Source of the DNA: an uncultured Oscillospiraceae bacterium
GTDB lineage: Bacteria; Bacillota_A; Clostridia; Oscillospirales; Acutalibacteraceae
Length of the DNA: 9,221 nucleotides
Direction: 5' to 3'
Assembly (NCBI GenBank): GCA_910589395.1
Contig: CAJUTL010000063.1
Span: 1 to 9,221, forward strand
This document shows, one piece after another, positions 1-7,522 of the stretch. Position 1 is the stretch's first letter; every line of letters begins with the position of its first letter. The position numbers and the translations under genes are program-made. The notes under the pieces are model-generated. The model did not search any database. It saw only the letters and a list, made by a program, of their open reading frames with translations, and was not told the origin of the DNA.

Positions 1-167
1 GGTGCTGAACGGTCTCCACCGGAGACCAGCACCCCTTTCAGGGGAGCCAAGAGTGACTGCTAAACTACAATTTGCCATCTTATCTTCCGGTCGGGTCAGA
101 AACCAAACTTCTGTACCAAGTGGGGACACGAGTGGCCGCAGTGCCTTGCCGCAAACTATAATTTACC
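1..167. repeat. Diverged partial copy of the hairpin-rich intergenic repeat
   Basis: No credible gene is visible before 268; the open frame at 2-259 has no ribosome binding site and no recognisable protein features. The segment shares pieces with the repeat at 1684-2269. There is a perfect hairpin GGTCTCC-ACC-GGAGACC at 11-27, flanked by GGTGCT (1-6) and AGCACC (28-33), which extends the stem. It also has a CCCCT-TTC-AGGGG hairpin followed by GAGCCAAG, and the AT-rich motif AAACTACAATTT at about 63-74, repeated as AAACTATAATTT at about 153-164. The order hairpin, CCCCTTTCAGG, GAGCCAAG, AAACTACAATTT matches the right half of the 1684-2269 copy (around 2124-2166), so this is probably the eroded right end of another copy that begins outside the window. 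Confidence 0.55.
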
Positions 168-200
168 GCATACATTTTCACCCATTCGTTGCAGGAACAG

Positions 201-235
201 AAAAAGTACCGGCCCTAAAAGGGCCGGTACTTTTT
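201..235 (-). terminator. Strong rho-independent terminator after the TM2 gene pair
   Basis: A perfect 15-bp inverted repeat (arms 201-215 and 221-235) with a 5-nt loop TAAAA. The GC-rich core GTACCGGCCC is flanked by an A-tract on one side and a T-tract on the other, so it could stop transcription in both directions. It lies 33 bp beyond the stop codon of the minus-strand gene at 268-1017, the expected place for the end of the TM2 operon transcript. Confidence 0.88.
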
Positions 236-267
236 CTCGCGGTAAGGAAAACTTCCTAAAAGAGCGC

Positions 268-1017
268 TTAATCCTTCAAAATCACGCCGTTGCCGTCATA
301 CATACGGGCGGGTGAGCTGGCGGAAAGGATCAGAATGCCCTCGATAAAGCCCCAGATGGCGATGCCGATGGTGGCAACGCCGCAGGTAAAGATACCGCCT
401 ACCAGAGACACGATCAGCTGAATGGTTGCCCGGGAATTAAAGCCCAGGTAGAAATTGTGTACGCCAAAGGTGCCAAGCAGCAGGGCAAGAAGGCCGGCGG
501 CCAGCCTGCTTTTCTGGGCATACCCGGCCGGGGGTACATTGTAATAAGCCTGCTGTACCGGCTGCCCGTATTGAGGCATACCGTACTGAGTGGGCTGATA
601 CTGAGGCTGCTGCGCGGTATAGTTGGGCGGTGTCTGCTGCTGATAAGGCGTTTGCTGCCAGGTGGGTTCAGAACGAGGGGGCTCCGGCGCGCGGGGAGGC
701 TCGGGCATATGGAAAGGCTCGGCGGCGGAGCCGGGAATATGAGGCTCTTCCGGTACGTGGATCTCCGGCGGAACCGGATCGGGCTCCAGCGTCAGGTGAG
801 GCGTGGGAGAAGCAGCGGCAGGAGCGGGTTCCTGGGCCGGTTCCCGCACAGGCTCCGCGGGCTTGGCAGCAGAAGCCGCCTCCGGGGCGGAAGAAGCAGG
901 AGCGTCGGGTGTAGAAGGAGCGGCTTCTACCGGAGCGGAAGAGGGAACCTTTTCCTGAGAGGAAGGGGCAACCCCTTCCTCTTGTCCCGTCAAATCCTTG
1001 GGTTCAAAATCAGTCAT
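268..1017 (-). CDS. TM2-domain membrane protein with long Pro/Ala/Glu-rich N-terminus
   Basis: A 249-residue protein. Residues 1 to about 120 are low-complexity and rich in Pro, Ala, Glu and Ser; residues about 120-165 are Gln/Tyr/Pro-rich. The TM2 domain spans about 166-232, starting with YAQKSRLAAG, then a first hydrophobic segment, the GTFGVHNFYLG turn, and a second hydrophobic stretch ending GFIEGILIL. TM2 domains are two-helix hairpins of poorly defined function, with the polar turn carrying the conserved G-x-H-x-FYLG motif. The ATG at 1017 has AAGGAG (1026-1031) 8 nt upstream, and the stop is TAA. It follows the smaller TM2 gene by 47 bp and is probably co-transcribed with it. The Pro-rich tail is likely exposed and disordered; orientation in the membrane and partners cannot be deduced. 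The TM2 assignment is firm, the function unknown. Confidence 0.9.
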   Translation of the reverse strand: MTDFEPKDLTGQEEGVAPSSQEKVPSSAPVEAAPSTPDAPASSAPEAASAAKPAEPVREPAQEPAPAAASPTPHLTLEPDPVPPEIHVPEEPHIPGSAAEPFHMPEPPRAPEPPRSEPTWQQTPYQQQTPPNYTAQQPQYQPTQYGMPQYGQPVQQAYYNVPPAGYAQKSRLAAGLLALLLGTFGVHNFYLGFNSRATIQLIVSLVGGIFTCGVATIGIAIWGFIEGILILSASSPARMYDGNGVILKD

Positions 1018-1064
1018 TCGTCATTCTCCTTTTTCGTAAAAATCGGTTGGCCTTTGTGCGGGAG

Positions 1065-1388
1065 TCAGTCCTTCAGAAATACGCCGTTGGCATCGGTATT
1101 GATCCTTCCGTCCAGCAGCTTGATGCCGTCCAGAATTCCCCAGATCATCACCACAATGGCGCCCACGCCGCAGGTGAGCAGGGAGATCAAAAGCTGCATG
1201 AGGCCCCGGGAGGTGTTCCCAAGATAAAAGCTGTGGATCCCGTAGGTTCCCATCAAAATGGCCAGAACTCCGGCGGCGATCCTGCTTTTCTGCGGGTAGC
1301 CGGGCGGAGGCTCCATACCGGCCTGGGGCTGATACTGGGGCGGGTTGTACATGGGCTGCTGATTGTTGTAATTGCGATAGTCTGCCAT
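1065..1388 (-). CDS. Small TM2-domain membrane protein
   Basis: A 107-residue protein, paralogous to the downstream gene at 268-1017. Residues 1-30 are Asn/Gln/Tyr/Pro-rich (MADYRNYNNQ...). The TM2 domain covers about 31-92: YPQKSRIAAG, a hydrophobic helix, GTYGIHSFYLG, then a second helix ending GILDGIKLL. Both paralogs finish with a similar tail (NGVFLKD here, NGVILKD there), which supports duplication. The frame stays open upstream to 1514, but a promoter -10 box lies at 1510-1515, so the far upstream ATGs cannot be in the message. I prefer the ATG at 1388 because typical members start with a short Tyr/Gln-rich segment. Its Shine-Dalgarno is weak (AAGGGAAG, about 11 nt upstream), and the ATG at 1433 has none. 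Domain assignment is firm, the start moderately so. Confidence 0.85.
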   Translation of the reverse strand: MADYRNYNNQQPMYNPPQYQPQAGMEPPPGYPQKSRIAAGVLAILMGTYGIHSFYLGNTSRGLMQLLISLLTCGVGAIVVMIWGILDGIKLLDGRINTDANGVFLKD

Positions 1389-1442
1389 AAAGACACCATC
1401 TTCCCTTCGAGAATTAAGCGCTTCCCCAATCATATTGCGGGG

Positions 1443-1501
1443 CAAAGGTTTTCTATTACCGAAAGGCTTGCTTTCCCTTAATAAGCGCCTTTCCGCCTTT
1501 G
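1443..1501 (-). promoter_or_regulatory. Foldable leader upstream of the TM2 genes
   Basis: Read on the minus strand, the leader contains three nested complementary pairs: CAAAGG (1501-1496) with CCTTTG (1448-1443), CTTATTA (1485-1479) with TAATAG (1458-1453, one bulged T), and GAAAG (1475-1471) with CTTTC (1465-1461) closing a 5-nt loop. It begins almost exactly at the predicted transcription start and ends about 55 nt before the preferred start codon. I do not recognise it as a known riboswitch class. It may simply be a 5'-protective or thermosensitive fold. Confidence 0.35.
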
Positions 1502-1509
1502 ATGAATCC

Positions 1510-1538
1510 ATCATACACTATCGGAAGTCCGAAAGCAA
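1510..1538 (-). promoter_or_regulatory. Sigma-A-type promoter for the TM2 gene pair
   Basis: On the minus strand a -35 box TTGCTT (1533-1538) is separated by 17 nt from a -10 box TATGAT (1510-1515). The spacing is optimal and the -10 matches consensus at five of six positions. Predicted transcription would start near 1503, giving a leader of about 115 nt before the start at 1388. Confidence 0.6.
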
Positions 1539-1683
1539 TACGGAAATCCGCAAAGTAAGAGAAATGTAATCAAAGGAAAGAAACTGCTCGGCTTTTCTTC
1601 AGAAACTGATCTTCCCTTGATAAACGGGCTGTTTTTCATAAATTTCACAAATTGGTGTTGCGGCAGAGGGTTTTATGATATAC

Positions 1684-1718
1684 TAGATGTTAGATTCTGG
1701 ATGCTGGATACTGGAGAA
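1684..1718. repeat. Degenerate 7-bp tandem repeat at the left edge of the element
   Basis: Five consecutive 7-mers: TAGATGT, TAGATTC, TGGATGC, TGGATAC, TGGAGAA. The consensus is T(A/G)GATNC. The same TAGATGC word occurs at the outer right edge (reverse strand, 2263-2269) and at the edge of the other copy (9102-9108), so it seems to belong to the element boundary. Confidence 0.55.
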
Positions 1719-1992
1719 GGGCGTTTAGGGGCTATAACAATGAGAAATGAGGAATGAAAGGGCAAGGGATAGATAAATTGGAATTTAGCAGACTAGCGAC
1801 CAGCAGAAAACCCTTGCCTTTCTCGCCTGTCGGCTCGGTTGCTGTACCCCGGTGGGGCACGCCCAGCAACGACCGAAGCGACAGCTGAGAACGGTTCGCA
1901 CCAGCGGTCTCGCCTGTCGGCTCGGTCGGGTCAGAGCGGTCTCCACTGGAGACCTTCCCCCCACCGGGACGCGCTCACCCCTGAATAGGGGA

Positions 1993-2015
1993 AGAAGGTT
2001 GCTTTGCAACCTTCT
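1993..2015. repeat. Perfect 10-bp stem, 3-nt loop hairpin inside the element
   Basis: AGAAGGTTGC, loop TTT, GCAACCTTCT. It is immediately followed by a second short hairpin CCACC-GTCA-GGTGG (2020-2033) and preceded by GGTCTCC-ACT-GGAGACC (1938-1954). There is no T-tract after the stem, so it does not look like a terminator. The series suggests selection for fold in DNA or RNA. Confidence 0.6.
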
Positions 2016-2190
2016 GGGACCACCGTCAGGTGGTGGAGAGGTTCAGCTCGCTGCCGATTCGCATAAAACCTAACTTTTCTGCTGCACTGTCGGAACCCCT
2101 CAGTCAGTTTGCGGCTGCCAGTTCCCCTTTCAGGAGAGCCAAGGGATGTGTGTTAAACTACAATTTACAACGCCTGTGCCCTTGCCCTTT

Positions 2191-2246
2191 CATTGCTCAT
2201 TCCTCATTGCTCATTCCTCATTGCTCATTCCTCATTTCTCATTTCT
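2191..2246. repeat. Eight tandem 7-bp units CATTNCT at the right end of the element
   Basis: The exact 14-mer CATTGCTCATTCCT occurs three times head to tail (2191, 2205, 2219), followed by two CATTTCT units. All are variants of a 7-bp CATTNCT unit and sum to 56 bp. The left end of the same element has fewer units in reverse complement (around 1739-1757), so copy number differs between the two ends, as expected for slipped-strand change. Confidence 0.85.
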
Positions 2247-2270
2247 CATTGTATCCTTGCCCAGCATCTA

Positions 2271-2306
2271 AAAAAGCCAAAGCAGCAGCTGCTGCTTTGG
2301 CTTTTT
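2271..2306 (-). terminator. Rho-independent terminator after prfC
   Basis: A perfect 36-bp palindrome: AAAAAGCCAAAGCAGCAG followed directly by its reverse complement, with a T-tract on either strand. It lies 23 bp past the stop codon of the release factor gene on the minus strand and directly abuts the edge of the repeat element. Confidence 0.88.
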
Positions 2307-2329
2307 ATCCTCATAAAGTCGTTGTCTCA

Positions 2330-3931
<1,602 letters not shown>

Positions 3932-4024
3932 AAAAGTCAGCTCCTTGTGAATTTTTCATAGCAAAGTACGCCTGCCCGCCCAAAATTCAGGCCGCGGGTA
4001 TATTTTTGAAAAGACAACTTCGCC

Positions 4025-4053
4025 ATTATAGCATACCCCCGCTTTTTAAGCAA
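4025..4053 (-). promoter_or_regulatory. Promoter for prfC
   Basis: On the minus strand a perfect -10 box TATAAT (4025-4030) lies 17 nt from a -35 box TTGCTT (4048-4053). Predicted transcription begins near 4018, giving a leader of about 87 nt to the TTG start. The promoter is back to back with that of the SLH operon, the two -35 boxes being about 68 bp apart. Confidence 0.7.
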
Positions 4054-4120
4054 GCAGACAGTCCTTGGAATTTCCGCAAAAACAAATGTCTTGCGAATGT
4101 GAATGAATTGGGAAGTTTTA

Positions 4121-4149
4121 TTGACATTTAAAAGGAATTGAGATATTGT
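4121..4149 (+). promoter_or_regulatory. Promoter of the SLH/peptidase operon
   Basis: A perfect -35 box TTGACA (4121-4126), a 17-nt spacer, then a -10-like TATTGT (4144-4149). It sits in an AT-rich stretch with no other good candidate. Transcription would start near 4156, about 49 nt before the first start codon. No other promoter of similar quality was seen in the short gaps further down, so it probably drives the whole plus-strand cluster. Confidence 0.65.
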
Positions 4150-4157
4150 ATGTATAA

Positions 4158-4179
4158 ATTTCAATATAGAGATTGAAAT
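4158..4179 (+). promoter_or_regulatory. Inverted repeat overlapping the start of the SLH operon transcript
   Basis: ATTTCAAT-ATAGAG-ATTGAAAT is a perfect 8-bp dyad with a 6-nt centre, placed right after the -10 box at roughly +3 to +24. The position fits a repressor operator; a weak AU-rich hairpin in the leader is the alternative. No regulator gene is present in the window. Confidence 0.4.
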
Positions 4180-4204
4180 ATTTTGTGAAAGCGCGAGGAC
4201 CGGA

Positions 4205-6172
4205 ATGAAAAAGTGGAGGAATTTTCTGGCAGTATTTTTAGTAGCAGCGCTTATGATCAGCATGGTTTCACTTCCTGCTGAAGCAATCGGTTTTTCTGAT
4301 ATCCCATCTACCTATGGTAATATCGACGCAGTGAATTATGTTTCGGATAATAACATTATGGTAGGAACGAGTGCTACCCGTTTCGGTCCAACTGATTCTT
4401 TGACCCGAGCCATGGTGGTAGCAGTACTGTATCGGAAAGCAGGCTCGCCTTCAGTTTCTCTTACCAATGATTTTATAGATGTGTCTTCCAGCTCTTATTA
4501 TGCGAAGGCTGTCAGCTGGGCCACCCAAAACGGGATCGTTAGCGGAACCAGCGCTACCACTTTTTCTCCTAACTCAAACGTGATCCGGCAGGATGGCATG
4601 TGCTTTTTGTACCGGTATTCCAAAACAACGAAAACTTATTCAAGCAAAATGGCAACCATAACCGGTTATTCTGATTACGGAAGCGTTTCCGGTTACGCGC
4701 AAGACGCGATGAGGTGGGCGATAGGAAATAAGGTGCTCAGTACCATAGCCGGGAAGCTGTACCCGAAAAGCCCCATGACCCGAGAGGGGCTGGCGGTATC
4801 GATCACGAACTTTGGCTCCAACGTGGAGAGAATTATTGCCAAACGTGATAATTTGGGGTTCACCAATTCTTCTTCCAATTTTACAACGACAAAATATTTT
4901 ATGACTTCCAGCCATTATTCAAAATTGAGCAACGCCTATAAGTATAATTGCGATAAACCCGAGCTTGCTGCTGGCTTAGCGGATAGAATCAATAATACGG
5001 CACAACGATGGGGAGGCTCCTGCTACGGCATGTCAACCGTGGCAATTTTAGATAAGCTCGGTAAAATAGCGTTTAATGAAAACTATTTTACTTCAAATAC
5101 CATGTATGGAGTTACTGCTTTGGGGGGAACTGCCCGGGAAAGTGCCATCAATTACTATCATGATTGCCAACGCTATCTCAAATATGGAACGTCAGGAACC
5201 TCTGTGTCCAGCGTGATGGACATTTGTAGAAACGCAGAAGGCCCAATTCTGTTCAGCTATTGGTGGAACGAGATAACAGGCGGGAAAACTGTTAGGCATG
5301 GGCATACAGTGGTTGTGAATTCCTGCACACTATCTAATGGGGTTTATACACTGAAAGTGATAAATCCGAATGCTACGGCAGAGCAGACTATGACCCTGAA
5401 TTCAGCCCGGGTTCTTACAACTCCCACAGGAAAGATTACATTGGCAGAGTTGGCGGCAAAGAGCATATTTCCTAAAGACGAATATAAGAATGTGGATATT
5501 GACGGGGAGACGAATGTTGACTCGGGATATAGCTACGCGGCCTCTCAGGTTAAAGCCAAAGAAGAGTATTCCGCTGAACCTTTCTTTTCGGAGCCCTGTT
5601 CTGTGTTAGAGATAAAATTAGCAGGAAACTATACCATATGGAATTCCGAAAATCAGTATTTGTCCTGGAATGAATCCGGCTTGAACGGAACAATGCCGAT
5701 TCTTGATTCTGTAATGATTGCCAACGGCGAGTCTGCTCCCGCTGAAATGCTGCTGTATGTTCCAGCGTCTGAAAATTTCACTTTTGAAACCAAATCTTCA
5801 GAAAAGGTTTGGTTTTCTGTATCGGATTCCTTGCGCTATGCCCGTATCAGCGGCAGCGGACTGGAAAAAGCGGTTCTGAAGGCGGACGGTGTGATCGAAT
5901 TGGAAGGAGAGCAGCTGGATTTTGGAGCGGCCTATCTGCCAATGGGCTCCTTGGCTCAGGATTCATCGATTCTGTTTACGCTGGAGGGCAGCGGAACAGA
6001 AAAAGTCAAAGTGGAATATGGGGAAAACGAAATAAAAGCCGAAGGGCTTACCGGGGAATACACGGTGCGAAGCATAGATACCTGTGAAGGATCTGTGAAG
6101 GCGGAACAGGTGGCTGACGCCTCGGAAGTCCGTGGGGAAGAAACGGTTCCCATTTTTGAGCTTTTGCAGTAA
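4205..6172 (+). CDS. Secreted SLH-domain protein with putative papain-like cysteine peptidase domain
   Basis: A 655-residue exported protein. A signal peptide covers residues 1-27 (probable cleavage after PAEA). Three SLH repeats follow: about 29-78 (FSDIPSTYGN...), 90-140 (FIDVSSSSYYAKAVSWATQNGIVSG...) and 153-208. Such triplets bind secondary cell-wall polymer, so the protein is likely held at the surface. The central region, about 230-430, has an ordered papain-like set: Cys273 in RWGGSCYGM, His367 in RHGHTVVVN and Asn387 in INPN. I infer peptidase activity from this layout; the exact family is not recognised. Residues about 460-630 form a beta-rich module that recurs as a stand-alone protein at 7523-8107. 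The ATG has GAGGA (4195-4199) 5 nt upstream. It is first in the operon and the next gene follows closely. GC is low (25 of 60 bases at 4321-4380, against 36 of 60 at 3421-3480 in prfC). Confidence 0.88.
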   Translation: MKKWRNFLAVFLVAALMISMVSLPAEAIGFSDIPSTYGNIDAVNYVSDNNIMVGTSATRFGPTDSLTRAMVVAVLYRKAGSPSVSLTNDFIDVSSSSYYAKAVSWATQNGIVSGTSATTFSPNSNVIRQDGMCFLYRYSKTTKTYSSKMATITGYSDYGSVSGYAQDAMRWAIGNKVLSTIAGKLYPKSPMTREGLAVSITNFGSNVERIIAKRDNLGFTNSSSNFTTTKYFMTSSHYSKLSNAYKYNCDKPELAAGLADRINNTAQRWGGSCYGMSTVAILDKLGKIAFNENYFTSNTMYGVTALGGTARESAINYYHDCQRYLKYGTSGTSVSSVMDICRNAEGPILFSYWWNEITGGKTVRHGHTVVVNSCTLSNGVYTLKVINPNATAEQTMTLNSARVLTTPTGKITLAELAAKSIFPKDEYKNVDIDGETNVDSGYSYAASQVKAKEEYSAEPFFSEPCSVLEIKLAGNYTIWNSENQYLSWNESGLNGTMPILDSVMIANGESAPAEMLLYVPASENFTFETKSSEKVWFSVSDSLRYARISGSGLEKAVLKADGVIELEGEQLDFGAAYLPMGSLAQDSSILFTLEGSGTEKVKVEYGENEIKAEGLTGEYTVRSIDTCEGSVKAEQVADASEVRGEETVPIFELLQ

Positions 6173-6186
6173 ATACTTTCCCTTGT

Positions 6187-7449
6187 TTGAGGAGGTATTT
6201 CCCTTTATCCGATAGAAAATCCCGGTTGGAGGAACCTTATGAAAAAGCCATCATACCTTTTTTTGGAATTTTGTTGTGCGTCAGCGTTCTGCTCTGCGGT
6301 TTTACGGCGGAGCCCGCCCGCGGGGCATCGAAAAAAATCAATCAATTTACAGATATTGGCTATGATTTGGGCGGGGCGTATACAGAGTATCTGGATTACG
6401 CGCTGGAGCATGCCTTTGTGTTCGGCACTTCTGAATTTGTTTTTTCACCGGATCGAAGGATCACCTGGGGGGAAATGATCACAATTCTGGGCCGCGTTCA
6501 CGAAAGCGTTTCCAGGAAAAAGCTTCCGCAGACAGCCGGGAAACGGTTTTACAGTCGGTATGTTTCCTGGGCGAAAAGCAGCGGGCTTCTGAAAAATATT
6601 GAGGCAACCGCCGACCTGGCGGAGCAAAGCGTAACCAGGGAGCAAACGGCCATACTGATTTGTAATTACCTGGACTGTTTTGGGCTTTGGCGGGAATTTC
6701 CCGTCCGTTCCGAAACCGTTTACCGTGATCTGGGTGAAGCGTCCCCGATCGCTGCGGCGGCTATTGGGCGGCTGGAAGGCTTTCAGGTTTTTGATGTCCT
6801 GAATCCTTATGGCGAGTGGAAGGAAGTGTTCCCTCAAATGCCTGTTACCCGGCAGGAGGCCGTGGGTATGCTGGTGCGCTTTTACCAAAAGCTGATCTGT
6901 CCCATAGATCGGGAAACCCGGCGTGTAAAATACTCGTTCTATCTGGACGGTGATTATTACACGACATTTGAGAAATGGCTGCCACTTACTCCTGCTGGAA
7001 AAGTTGTTTTCTTTACCAGCTTTCAGGAGTACGGCGAATATTTAAATATGCTGCCGAAGCCTGAGATCAGGGAAGACGGGAAGAAGTATTATCCGTTTTT
7101 GAACGGGGAGGGAAAGCGCATTGTGTATGCAGAGCAGGAAGTGGAGGGTGCTCCTCTGGTAATAGACGAACATTTTTTTGAAAGCTGCAATATAGCGGCG
7201 GTTTTGTTTAATACGGGAGGTTATTATGGCCAACAGGGAGAACTTGCCTGCGAAATCTCGGAGAATACCGTAAAAATGATTTCTGTTTCGAATTCTGCAC
7301 AGGAAGAGCATTATAATGATTACGTTTATCCTTGCCACATACGTGATCTCTATCTGGTAGCCGTTCCCAAAACGGTGACCCAGGGAACTTTGGAGCCGTA
7401 CCACTGGGTGCAAGAGTATATTGTTCCCACTACTGGGTATTTTGAATAA
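6187..7449 (+). CDS. Secreted SLH-domain protein; native start apparently frameshifted at a T7 tract
   Basis: The open frame gives 420 residues from a TTG at 6187 that has no good ribosome binding site. The likely ancestral start is the ATG at 6239, with GGAGG (6228-6232) 6 nt upstream, in the same sequence context as the paralog start at 8176. From that ATG the frame is wrong by one base at T7 (6258-6264); reading one extra T gives MKKPSYLFFGILLCVSVLLC, matching the paralog's signal peptide and a 403-residue product. SLH-like repeats (numbered from TTG) lie at about 53-106, 121-167 and 178-238; the first has ITWGE in place of the usual ITRAE. Residues about 245-420 are an unrecognised domain with DEHFFESCNIAAVLFNTGGYYG, vaguely like PrcB-type protease partner domains (weak impression). 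It may be expressed by slippage, be phase-variable, be a pseudogene, or reflect a sequencing error. Confidence 0.75.
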   Translation: MRRYFPLSDRKSRLEEPYEKAIIPFFGILLCVSVLLCGFTAEPARGASKKINQFTDIGYDLGGAYTEYLDYALEHAFVFGTSEFVFSPDRRITWGEMITILGRVHESVSRKKLPQTAGKRFYSRYVSWAKSSGLLKNIEATADLAEQSVTREQTAILICNYLDCFGLWREFPVRSETVYRDLGEASPIAAAAIGRLEGFQVFDVLNPYGEWKEVFPQMPVTRQEAVGMLVRFYQKLICPIDRETRRVKYSFYLDGDYYTTFEKWLPLTPAGKVVFFTSFQEYGEYLNMLPKPEIREDGKKYYPFLNGEGKRIVYAEQEVEGAPLVIDEHFFESCNIAAVLFNTGGYYGQQGELACEISENTVKMISVSNSAQEEHYNDYVYPCHIRDLYLVAVPKTVTQGTLEPYHWVQEYIVPTTGYFE

Positions 7450-7522
7450 GATTTCTAAACAGTGCGGGGAGGGGAGAAAAACTTTCAAAAATCTTTGCTT
7501 TTTCAACGGAGGACCATCGAAA

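Larger units (their letters stand above)
1684..2269. mobile_element. MITE-like hairpin-rich intergenic repeat element
   Basis: About 586 bp with no credible gene. The ends are imperfect inverted repeats. The left end reads ACAATGAGAAATGAGGAATG (1737-1756) then AAAGGGCAAGGG; the reverse complement of the right end reads ACAATGAGAAATGA... and likewise closes with AATGAAAGGGCAAGGG. TAGATG-type units lie outside both ends (from 1684, and at 2263-2269). Inside are a 19-bp direct repeat (TCTCGCCTGTCGGCTCGGT at 1821 and again at 1908) and several perfect hairpins: GGTCTCC/GGAGACC at 1938-1954, a 10-bp stem at 1993-2015, and CCACC/GGTGG at 2020-2033. A second copy starts near 9101 in the same orientation; 1818-1862 and 9177-9221 match over 45 bp with one mismatch. 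A non-autonomous element moved by a transposase in trans, or a structured repeat family, would both fit. Exact boundaries are uncertain. Confidence 0.65.

Noticed and set aside
2..259. An 85-codon plus-strand frame at the window start
   Set aside because: It lies in repeat sequence and runs through the terminator hairpin at 201-235; no ribosome binding site.
457..1227. A 256-codon plus-strand frame opposite the TM2 genes
   Set aside because: Arg/Gly-rich shadow translation of the Pro/Ala-rich TM2 gene; no start context or recognisable domain.
1389..1514. An N-terminal extension of the small TM2 protein from the upstream ATGs
   Set aside because: The promoter -10 box overlaps the first ATGs, neither upstream ATG group has a ribosome binding site, and the extension has no TM2-family character.
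1645..1690. A plus-strand promoter (TTGGTG, 16 nt, TATGAT) reading into the repeat element
   Set aside because: The -35 match is poor and there is no gene downstream; possible but not supportable.
1993..2015. A rho-independent terminator
   Set aside because: The perfect stem is not followed by a T-tract on either strand and no gene ends nearby.
2191..2246. A CRISPR array
   Set aside because: The units are 7-14 bp with no spacers; this is a simple tandem repeat.
6265..6330. A lipoprotein signal (LLCGF) in the SLH proteins
   Set aside because: The residue before the Cys is Leu, not Gly/Ala/Ser, so it does not fit a lipobox; SLH repeats already explain anchoring.
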